Below are positions 55,294-64,000 of a DNA stretch of 64,000 bases, piece by piece. The position numbers and the translations under genes were made by a program. This DNA comes from Sordariomycetes sp. S80-01Y. Its lineage: Eukaryota > Ascomycota > Sordariomycetes. Position 1 is the stretch's first letter. The number at the start of each line of letters is the position of its first letter. The notes beneath the pieces were generated by a model. It was not told the origin of the DNA. It was given only the letters and a program-made list of their open reading frames with translations, and ran no database searches. The stretch covers positions 2,542,001-2,606,000 of the forward strand of contig JAXQJY010000030.1 in assembly GCA_037042185.1 (NCBI GenBank), read 5' to 3'.

Positions 55294-56644
55294 GGAGCTG
55301 CTTGAGTCAGCGGAGCACCGACTCCGTTTAGTGGTATGTACATAATTAGAACATTCGCAAACAGAAGCTGTTAGCGAGACCTCGTTGTCCGCGTCTCGAA
55401 TGTGAAGCATTTGCCATCCGCTGCGATAAGTCTATTTTAAGCATAAACACAAGACGGTTGACGACGCATCGTGGCGTGCATGACGACGTCGACCCCTGCC
55501 AAGCCTTTTGTTGACCGCACTGCGAAGTGTAGCATCTGGCATGGCTGGCTGCTGAGGCCCGCCACGGGTGCTATCGCTGGTGAATCTGCCTCGCCAGACC
55601 TCGGGAATAGTTCCAGGGAATGATAGGCGATAAGTGCCGTTGTGTCAACAAAGATGTAACTCCTGGGAGGCTTCCCATTGGCGCCCTTGCAACGGGTCCG
55701 GGGTGGCCCAACCACTACGGCACTTGCTGCAGCGCCTCAGTCTTGTTCCAGCTTGGCTGATCGTCAACGCAGCTTCCAAACACTCGGGGTCTCATCAAAG
55801 ATAGCGTAGCGTTCAGATTTCCGCAGCCGCAACTTCAAACCCGTGATCGATTGGACAGTCTGCTATGGTGATCAATTGTGACTTGCGCACCGTCGAACAA
55901 GACAGATGTCGGCACTGGCCTCAACGACTGTTTTGAGGCCGTGGGGGTATTATTAGGCCCACCTGGTTCTGCTCGAGCTAGCGATGTGAGCAGAATGAAG
56001 AAACGTTGATGCGTCCTCTCATTGGGTTGACTATCGAATAGTGCAACATGCAGCAGACGTGAGACCTCCTGGCGTTTGCGAAGCCCGAGAGCCCCTGACC
56101 CTTGATCTACCGAATGTCCCGCGGCCAGTGCATATCGTAGCCAACATTCGCGATTCAACATGTGATGACCGGCAAAACAATCATTATGCGGCCCAAAAGT
56201 TCCACGAAGTAGAAGCAAAGAGCCAAGATGGCGCAAGTGGCCGAGTTTGGAAGGCATGAGATGCACAAAACCTCAGTCGTGCGGTCAACTGACTTTGCCG
56301 TTGTACCCAGTCCAACGACAGTCGTGTAGGACGTTTGGTCCTTGATTTTGATAGGTGCCGGTCAGGTCATGAGCCTTGCGCAGCCAACAGTCCTCGAGCC
56401 TTCAATGAAGGACCAATAAGGCCCATGGGAAAAGACAAGCCTGACGCTCCGTAGATGTCAGATGCGCCACGTTACACCTTGCTTCGTGCATCTTCTGAAA
56501 GCCCTGTTGCATCCTGAGGACAGCGACAGTCACTTTGATGCATGATGGGATTTCCAACCCGTACAGTCGCTGCTGTGACCACCAGCTCCTTACCTGTTTC
56601 AATGGATTCTAAACTCGCACAATACGTGCTTGAATCAATACAGC
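55294..56644. other. Intergenic region
   Basis: No supported gene between the pectin lyase and the carboxylesterase remnant. Confidence 0.45.
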
Positions 56645-57427
56645 ATGGAAGAAGCGGACAGTAGCGACAGCAGGAGGGCTACCATGGATTTGACTTACAT
56701 CGTCGAGCCCGCCTCCGGCCATACCCACAGCTTGATCCTGCCTCCCATCATATCGCAGCGGCACTTAACTACAAGGACTAGAAGAGTCATTTCAAGACAT
56801 TTGCAGGATTTTAGAAGAGGAGTCCCGCAAAGTAAAGCCCTCAAATATCATTCTAGAAGGGCTCAGCTAAGGCTGCGCCATGGTCCTCATCTGTCTGCTC
56901 GCCCTGGATACTCCTGTAGGTGGCTTTATTGGGATGGGCGGCTGGATGCCCTTTAGGCAGGAGATTGAAGACCTCCTGCAGCCCAACGTTGCACAGGACC
57001 TTGGCGACAATCCATTCGCTTGGAAGAGGACATCTTCGACCGCACCAGCGAAGACAAGAGTGAAGCAAGTCAAAGCTACCCTGCCGCGAGGGTCGTCAAG
57101 TATGCCCGGGATCTGGTGTCTTCCGAGCGGTGGACGAGAAACGCATCCCACTCCGTGACCGCGACTCCCGTGTTCCTCGGTCATGGGGCCACGGATGAGA
57201 AGATAAACCAATCGTTGGGGATAGAAGCTTGCAGGGTGATGGAATCTACAGGGTTTCCGGTTGAGTGGCGGAGCTACTCGGAGCAGTACCGCTGGTATAA
57301 GATCCCTGAGAAGTCGACGATGTTGTGGCGTTCATTGAAGCCAGAGCCAAGTGGACGTTGCAGTAAACACTCGGAGTTTAAAGAAGCATCCTTGATCAGG
57401 AGGTTACTCACTGGTCAACTGCATTGA
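56645..57427 (+). pseudogene. Dead carboxylesterase/acyl-protein thioesterase-like gene
   Basis: Scattered pieces in different frames match the fungal phospholipase/carboxylesterase family (PF02230). They are YIVEPASGHTHSLIL near the start, a helix ending VKPSNIILEGLS near 56867, GCAMVLICLLALDTPVGGFIGM after it, and TPVFLGHGATDEKINQSLG with VEWRSYSEQYRWYKIPE at the end. The nucleophile elbow GLSQG is interrupted by TAA at 56868-56870, where the family has Gln. The HGRGSNG-like segment expected early is absent, so about 50-60 residues appear deleted. At least one frame change separates the middle and the end, and the catalytic His of GHWYK reads Arg. The gene is clearly nonfunctional. Confidence 0.75.
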
Positions 57428-59188
57428 TTGAGCCTTGCATCCCAGCACGTGCATGTAACTTCAGATCGCGACTTGTGCTCCCCAGACGAGGATGATGCAG
57501 ACGCAGCGGCAGATGTCGATGTTGTGGCTCGACTGGGGTCTCAGGTGGTGGATGGGAACCGTGATTCTCACCTGAGTAGCGCTCTGGCGCCCTGCGGTGC
57601 GTAGATAGATTAAATTGCCAATCAAATCAGGGATGGACGTCTCGTTAGATCACAAAATGTGTAAAGTCCAAGGGCGACAGCTGTAGATACAGCAACCGCC
57701 ACGACAGGAATGCAACGACCAATGATTCAGTACGGTAACGCGACGGACTTGACGAGGCCCTTGACGAAGCTCTCGAGGGCAGTGAAGTTCCCACCAAATC
57801 AATGCGACGAGCTCAATCACTCAATCAGGGTCGCGCTACTGGTGCCCTTTGCTTTTTGCGCAATTACGAATCTCGTCGACCGACCTGCGCTAAAAAGGCC
57901 GATCTTGATCTGCAGTGTGGAGGGCCCTGTCGTGTGCCTGTCAATACGCCGGCGCCCTTCTGACTCGCGATCCGTCCCTCCACCTCCGGATTGAAGGCTC
58001 CAGACCCCTGAGTCGAGCTCGGCACTGGCGACGAAATCGACAACAATCGCGGGAGACAACGGAAGCGGTCATGGGTTTACAGGATGGAGGGATCGAGAGC
58101 CTGGTCTGGGGAGCGTCCAGGCAACCCAGGCTGCCAGCTCGGGGGCTCCCACCGTCGTCATCCACGGTCCGAGGGCTCGCTCCCCCATTCCCTCGCGTTG
58201 CAGGGGCCTCCAGCCACTCTTGGCGGTGCCAGGAAAAGGTACCGAGATCACGGTGCGAACCGGGACGCCAGAGCAGCATCTGTCTCAGAGGCCTCACGCA
58301 GGAGAAACCTTTTGTGCATGATGTCCATTCCTCATGGTGTCGCAGGCTGGCGTGCCGTGGACGTTGCGGCTGAATCACTGGGAAATATGCTTAATTCTTA
58401 TTTCTTTTTGCCTCATGAGCCTAATCCGTAAGCTTAAACCCGACCCGATACAGCTCGCGTGTCATTGGGGCAGCGTCTGGTGGCCCCCCCAAGGCCCCCC
58501 CAAGGCCACCCCTCCGCCTCACGCGGCTAGGACGGCTGAGACCTCTTCTTGTCACCATCTTGGCCGATCAGGGCCCAATGACGGTCTCTCCGTGGGCTCC
58601 AGCACCTGCGCGAATTTCTCAACCCCTTGTTTCCAGGCTCACGCTCCTGACGCTTCATCCAGGAGCACCAGAACATGGACGTAACGGGGAAGAACCGGGG
58701 TTGCCTCTGTTCAAACAGTTCCAGGTCCAAAACGCTGGCACCGTTGCGGCATGAATTATGAATCGTCACTGGAGAGACCTCGTTTCGCCGTCGGGGCCTC
58801 CGCTGTCTCGCCCTTCCCATTCGCACGCGCCACATCCCGTTGCACGGGCGCGACACGTCGTCTGTGTCGGCGTGTCCCATTTCTATTTCCGTGGGCTCGG
58901 GGGCTGGTCTGTGACGCGGCGGTTGGCGTGGGCGTGGGCCTGTCGCTGCGCTATGGCCGTGGTTGATCTGCGATGCCGTGTCTCAACCTCCCTCCACCCT
59001 TTCCCATCGCCACATACATATTCCCTCAGTGCCCGCCCTGTTAGTGTGTGCTTGGCCCTGTCAGCGCTCTAATGATGTCTTGCTGGTCAAGATAGTACAT
59101 CATCTAAGTCCCCGTCGCCCATCTCACCTCCACACTCTCCCCCAATCTCGTCCAGCTCCCAAGGTCGTCGACGACCCAAACCGCCAAC
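57428..59188. other. Long G/C-rich intergenic region upstream of the antiporter
   Basis: About 1.76 kb, strongly G/C-rich from 57900 on, with C-tract repeats near 58482-58510. No coding frame with family resemblance was found; it is presumably promoter and leader of the Na+/H+ antiporter. Confidence 0.45.
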
Positions 59189-60989
59189 ATGCCGACCTTG
59201 AACCTGAGCGAGCTCAACATCGTCATCTCGGTGCTTGGCGCCTTTACGGTTCTCTATGGCATCATTTCCGTCAAGCTCAAGCAGGCGTGGTACCTGGGTG
59301 AGGCCCTGCCCGCCGTGGTCATCGGCATCATCCTCGGGCCCGTCGCAGCCAAGTTTATAGAAAGCGAGAAATGGGGCAACGCTGAACCGGGGCAGACCAA
59401 CGCCATCACACTTGTAAGATCCAAGCTCGGTCGCATATGGGGGAAACCCGCTCACGTGTGTTACTTGTAGGGCGTCGCGCGTGTCATGATCGGTGTTCAG
59501 CTGGTCATTGCCGGTTACCAACTCCCCGCCAAGTACTGCTGGTCGCGATGGAAGGAGATGGCCATGCTGCTGCTCCCCGTCATGACCATGATGTGGCTCT
59601 GCACGACAGCCTGCATGCTCGCCACCGTCCCCAAGATCACGCTGCTGGCCGCCCTCGTCATCGGCTCGTGCGTGACCTGCACCGATCCCATCCTGTCGCA
59701 AGCCATCGCCAAGGGACCCTTTGCCGACAAGTACGTCGCCCGACCGTTGCGAGAGATCATTTCGGCTGAGGCCGGTGCCAACGACGGCTTCGGCTTCCCC
59801 TTCCTCATGCTCGCCACGTACCTGATCCGCCACGGAACCTACGCAGGCGTCGGAGAGGGTGGCTTTGCCGACAGCGCCGAGAGCGAGATTCACCATTTGA
59901 TGGCGAGGTCGGAAGAGGAGGTCGGTCGACTTGGTGGTGGCGTCGGCGAGGCCATGAAGCAGTGGTTCGTCGAGACGTGGATCTACGTCGTCATCCTTTC
60001 CGTCGCTTACGGCATCGTCGTCGGACTCGGGGCCATGTACGCCATCAAGTTCGCTCTCAAGAGGTAACTCACCCCCCTGGAGAACTTCGTCATCAAGCAT
60101 TTACTGACCCTTTCGCAGGCGATGGATCGATAGCGAGTCTTACCTCCTTTTCCCCACCGCACTCGGTCTCTTCCTCGTTGGAACATGCGGCGCCATCGGA
60201 ACCGACGACCTCCTCGCATGCTTCGTCGCTGGCAACGCCCTCAACTGGGACGGAGAGTTCCTGGCCGAAACCGAACGACGCCACGACGAAGTCAACTCCT
60301 GCGTCGACGTCCTGCTCAACTTCGGTGGATTCATGTACATCGGCACCATCATGCCTTGGTCGGAATTCCACGATCCCGAGGGCACCGGCCTCACCATCGG
60401 TCTGCTCATCGGTTTGGGCTTCCTGGTCCTCATCTTCCGTCGGATCCCCGCCATCCTCATCGCGTACAAGCTGATGCCCAAGGTCGTCGCCGACTGGAAA
60501 GAGGCTCTGTTCATGGGCTACTTCGGCCCCATCGGCGCCGGTGCGGTCTTCTACCTCGAGCACAGCAGGCATCTGTTCCCCGAGCTCGGCCACGGCGACG
60601 GTGAGGAGACGGACCTGGTGCGCGCCATGGGTCCCGTGGTCTACTGGCTCGTCTTCTTCTCCATCGTTGTCCACGGCCTTTCCATTCCCGCCTTGAACCT
60701 CATCTACGTGTACAAGGGTGTGCAGCCCATCAAGGAGGATGCCGTCTCGATCAGACGTGCCTCGATGCAGGTGCCGCCGCCGTCTAACGTCGCGGCGACC
60801 GGCGTCGACAACTTTATCGTCTACAACCGCTTCTCGAGATCCGAAAGGTCGAATGTCGGCTTGCCGATGGATGAGATGGAGAGGCCTATTATCAAGAAGG
60901 CCAAGGTTGGACATCCGGTGCTGCCGGAGGATGATGAAGAGGGAGAGAAGAGGAGAGCGGCTCGTCGCACCATCCGCTACATGCACTAA
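59189..60989 (+). CDS. Na+(K+)/H+ antiporter, Nha1-type (CPA1)
   Basis: Exons are 59189-59413, 59471-60063 and 60119-60989. The introns are 57 and 55 nt with donors GTAAGA and GTAACT and acceptors TTGTAG and TCGCAG. The total is about 562 residues. Membrane segments start at residue 10. The ion-binding region reads TCTDPILSQAIAKGPFADKYV followed by SAEAGANDGFGFPFLML, where the ND pair is the transport core of CPA1 exchangers. TDDLLACFVAGNALNWDG and FGPIGAGAVFYLEHS follow, then a moderately short cytosolic tail. It exports Na+ and K+ across the plasma membrane in exchange for protons and contributes to salt tolerance and pH control. The cytosolic tail is much shorter than that of yeast Nha1. 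Confidence 0.92.
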
Positions 60990-61472
60990 GTCTTCCGGAC
61001 ACTACTTTAGGTTGTCCATTTTTGGTTTATTAGCGTCATTTCCGGGCTTTGACATTTCTCATGAGCGGGCGTTAAGAGGTCTCGCAGCTTTAGAGGGCCA
61101 TGATTTTCCTATCCAGCTAGATCTAGATCCCCTATGCACGATCTTGAATAGACAAGTAAAACCAGTAAACACGGTTTATTTTTAAGGGTCTCGCATCTTG
61201 TTCCATTGGTCTAATTCAAAGCCCAAGTCCAGCCCCAGTCCATAGCTATGGGACTTGAGCCGCCAGCCACCACCTCCACCCCCAGACTAAACCCGGGGTG
61301 CATATGCGGGGGACGCCCGCCAGGATCTCGTTTCCCGGTCTGTGTGGAAGACTTATCACCAGGAAGATCCTCATCCCGCGAAAATCGTTGGGAGTTATTT
61401 TCCACCTGAAATATACGTCCGAGGAGTTGCAACTGCCACAGCCCCTCGAATCTCCGGAATTGCAGGCCAACG
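60990..61472. other. Intergenic region
   Basis: 3' flank of the antiporter and short promoter of the Zn2Cys6 regulator; nothing else seen. Confidence 0.5.
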
Positions 61473-63696
61473 ATGGACAAGCCCGGCCATCGACGCTCAA
61501 GGGCGACTGCGGCGTGTCTGCCCTGCAGGAAGGGTCGCACAAGGGTAGGATATTTATGTTCTTTTTAGTTAAAGAAGTGTTTGGTGGCTGATGCTCCAAT
61601 AGTGCGTGACTGATAAGGGAGAGAAGGCATGCACATCTTGCATAGCCAACAGCAACGAATGCATCTTCGACACACGCGACGGCCGGAAAGAGTAGAGCAG
61701 CCCCTATTTTATCTTTCCAGTGACTAAGACTTTCCAGACGGGCCCTTGCTAAGGCCGAGACGGAAGCCCTCTCGCGCCGTGTCAACCAGCTAGAAGAATT
61801 ACTGCGCCAACAGAACGAAGCGCAAACACCAAACCAGCCGCCCTCATATGTCCAGGCGGTGCAGCATCAGGGGTGCCTACCGAGTAACTCACCAACCGAG
61901 TCACGGGCCCAAGTGACTGTTCAGGATGTCATACCCACGGATTCGCCCGCAAGCACCCGGCTGTCGAATCGGTCAGATGCAGAGGACCAGCTCTCGGTCG
62001 TGAGGAATCTGGTACCGAGTCCCATCCGCTTTGACATGTCGAGCGGCCGGGTGCGGTACTTCGGACCGACCACCAATATGAACGTCCTCACCACGAGCAG
62101 CGAAAGCGAGTCGCTCGAGCGGAGGGAGAATCACTGGCCGATATGCCTCGTCATCAAGGACCTCACCATGGAGACCCACGACTATCTGATGGACCTGTAC
62201 TGGACCTGCCACAACTCCGTCTTACACTTGGTGCATTCAGATGCCTTCTACCATGACCTGGAAAGGGGAGGCACGCAGTTCTACTCGGTATTCCTGCATC
62301 TAGCGATACTCGCAACTGGCTTCAAGTACGCCGACAAGTCGCGAAAAGACGTCCAGCGACTGGCCCCGTCAGGCACCAGCTGTTCGACAATCCACGAAAA
62401 GGCCCGAGCCTACGCCAAGATGGAGCACGACGGACCGGGCGGAATCCCATCTGTTCAAGCTTTGGGTCTGCTGGCAGATCTGGAGTTCAACAACGGCCGC
62501 GACGACAGCGGGTGGTTGTTCGCCGGTATGTCGCTTCGCCTGGTCTTCGACGTTGGTCTGCACGTCGACCCCAGCCCCCTTCACCTGTCGGAGCGAGAAA
62601 CACAGATCCGGCATATGGTGCTCTGGGCCTGCCTCGTAAGGGACATGCACTGGTCTCTTTACCTCGGGCGGCCGACGACCCTCAAGCTGGAAGACATCGC
62701 CCCGGCCTGCCTCTCCAAGGACTTCACCAAGTTGATGGGGACGAGCCCCCGGGGCCATGAGAAGCTGCTCATCACGAGGATATACGAGCAGCTCCTCAAG
62801 CTCATGGGGAAGGCAGTTCCGATCTGCGACAGGAGGACCATCTCCAAGGTGCCCAGGACCACGGAGGCGTATCTGAAGATGGCAGGTCTGGATGAGGAGT
62901 TGAATGGGTGGCTGAATGATCTTCCCGAGGAGCTCAGGTGGCCGCCACAAAAGGAGATGCCCAGCTCCTATTACTTGCTTCAGTGAGTTTCAGCATCAGG
63001 CGAACTCCTGACCCCCAGACTGATGAGTTTAGTACGCAGTACCACGCAGCCCTTATCCTGCTGCATCGACCCTTCGTCCACTACGAGCCCTCGGAAACAC
63101 CGACAGCGCACCCCGACAAAGCGCAACATTTAACAACCCTCTCCCGGACGATCTGCTTCGACAACGCCACACGCATTGTCGAAATCTTTGAGCGATATCG
63201 CTCCGACAACCTCGATCTGTCCCAGGTCTACGGCACGGCCCTGGCGCACGCCGGATCCGCGGCAACAGCACTCATGGGCGAAGCGATACTGCAAACCGAC
63301 AAGTCGAAGCTCGAAGCCGTCGTCAAAAGCCTGAAAAGCCTGTCCGAGAGCATCAGCCTGATGTCGATGACGTACCCTCCCGCGCAGTTCATGGCGAGCA
63401 TAGTGGAGGGCTACATCAGCAGCGTCTCCTCGCAGGGCGAGACGCGGCCACCGCTGCCCCAGGCTGAGGCTACGGGAACTCTCACGCCGACGCTCAGAGA
63501 CGCAAAGCAAGGCTCTGGGAGTACGAATCCATACTCGTTCACGCCGACCGAGGCGGCCTCGCAGTCGATGCAAGGGCTGCCCTTCCTGCCGAGCTCATTC
63601 CTGGAGGGGCTGAGCACGCAGGACATGATCATGAGCGAGCAGATGGGGTACTCAGACTACGGGTTTAGCTGGGACGGTGACCCCAGGCCTCAGTAG
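61473..63696 (+). CDS. Zn2Cys6 transcription factor with fungal_trans domain
   Basis: Four exons (61473-61544, 61603-61691, 61738-62982, 63033-63696) give about 689 residues. The zinc cluster is split by the first intron and complete: A-CLPC-RKGRTR then C-VTDKGEKA-CTSC-IANSNE-C, i.e. C-x2-C-x6-C-x8-C-x2-C-x6-C. A linker and coiled coil follow (ETEALSRRVNQLEELLRQQ). The fungal_trans middle domain spans about residues 190-500 (VLHLVHSDAFYHDL, VFLHLAILATGFKYAD, SGWLFAGMSLRLVFDVGLH, YLGRPTTLKLEDI). The C-terminus is Ser/Thr/Pro-rich and probably activating. The start ATG is the first that leads into the cluster. It resembles NirA/Nit4-like regulators in layout, but target genes are unknown. Introns are 58, 46 and 50 nt with GTAGGA, GTAGAG and GTGAGT donors. 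Confidence 0.9.
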
Positions 63697-64000
63697 GGGC
63701 TGCGAAGGTTGCGGGGATGCGTTATAACCATCTGCATACATGTTTGCGGAACACTTTTGCCATGTGCCCAGTATTTCAATGGATTGAAATGCCGCAGTTG
63801 CGTACTTGAGATGATTTACCTCAATGAGATGGTCTTCGGGCATCCCCATGTGTCGCCCGGTGCGAGGGTGTGCAGCTCGGGACTTGACAGCCGACCCAGC
63901 TTACACCGGAATTGCACACCCGGCCATCTCGCAGAAGTCAACATCCACCAAGACTTCTGGTCACCACCCACGTCTGCAAAGGGAAATGTGAGGGCGAGAA
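63697..64000. other. Right-edge flank
   Basis: 3' flank of the Zn2Cys6 gene; no gene start is recognisable before the window ends. Confidence 0.45.

Noticed and set aside
53890-55410. 506-codon minus-strand open frame opposite the pectin lyase
   Set aside because: Same codon-bias shadow effect; the pectin lyase on the other strand has a signal peptide, catalytic motifs and a CBM1.
58482-58510. C-tract repeats upstream of the antiporter
   Set aside because: Short simple-sequence repetition only, with no sign of a functional element.
59087-60100. 338-codon minus-strand frame opposite the antiporter
   Set aside because: Antisense shadow of a well-supported membrane transporter, rich in Asp, Gly and His with no domain.

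Overview
This window is nuclear DNA of a filamentous ascomycete, most likely a plant-associated member of the Sordariomycetes. Short introns of 45-70 nt with GTRAGT-type donors, CTRAC/CTAAT branch points and YAG acceptors interrupt most genes. Coding sequence is rich in C/G at third codon positions. The gene families are typical of such fungi: a HET-domain protein, several MFS transporters, Zn2Cys6 and APSES transcription factors, and a pectin lyase carrying a fungal CBM1. Exon joins were worked out by eye from splice signals and family resemblance, and each quoted total keeps the reading frame.

Layout. 1-9 kb (accessory): a membrane-protein gene cut by the left edge, a TPR-rich protein and a HET-domain protein. 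10-24.5 kb: four transporters (DHA1-type MFS, sugar porter, Mup1-like amino-acid permease, Dal5/ACS-type MFS) and one uncharacterised acidic protein (18678-20579). 24.5-32.5 kb: a GNAT acetyltransferase, an aldoxime dehydratase, an EgtD-like (PF10017) methyltransferase and a GPI-anchored GH20 protein. 32.8-41 kb (decayed/accessory): a 5'-truncated FAD monooxygenase, a damaged transcription factor and a large orphan-family protein. 41-51.5 kb (housekeeping): GNAT, Cup1-like LYR protein, MBF transcription factor, Vac1/Pep7, Met8 and a zinc-type alcohol dehydrogenase. 51.5-64 kb: pectin lyase, a dead carboxylesterase, an Nha1-type Na+/H+ antiporter and a Zn2Cys6 regulator.

The most unusual signal is a pair of otherwise intact genes that each contain one in-frame TAG (18924-18926 on the minus strand; 28292-28294 on the plus strand). 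In both, coding-quality sequence continues in the same frame, and the UAG lies in the loop of a perfect or near-perfect hairpin; both loops begin CUAGG. This is the context described for A-to-I mRNA editing during sexual development in Fusarium, Neurospora and Sordaria, where UAG is recoded to UGG (Trp). A plain C-to-T nonsense change (CAG to TAG) is the competing explanation, and it gains weight because two damaged genes in the window carry TAA where relatives have Gln. No virus-like element, rRNA, convincing tRNA or CRISPR array was seen.
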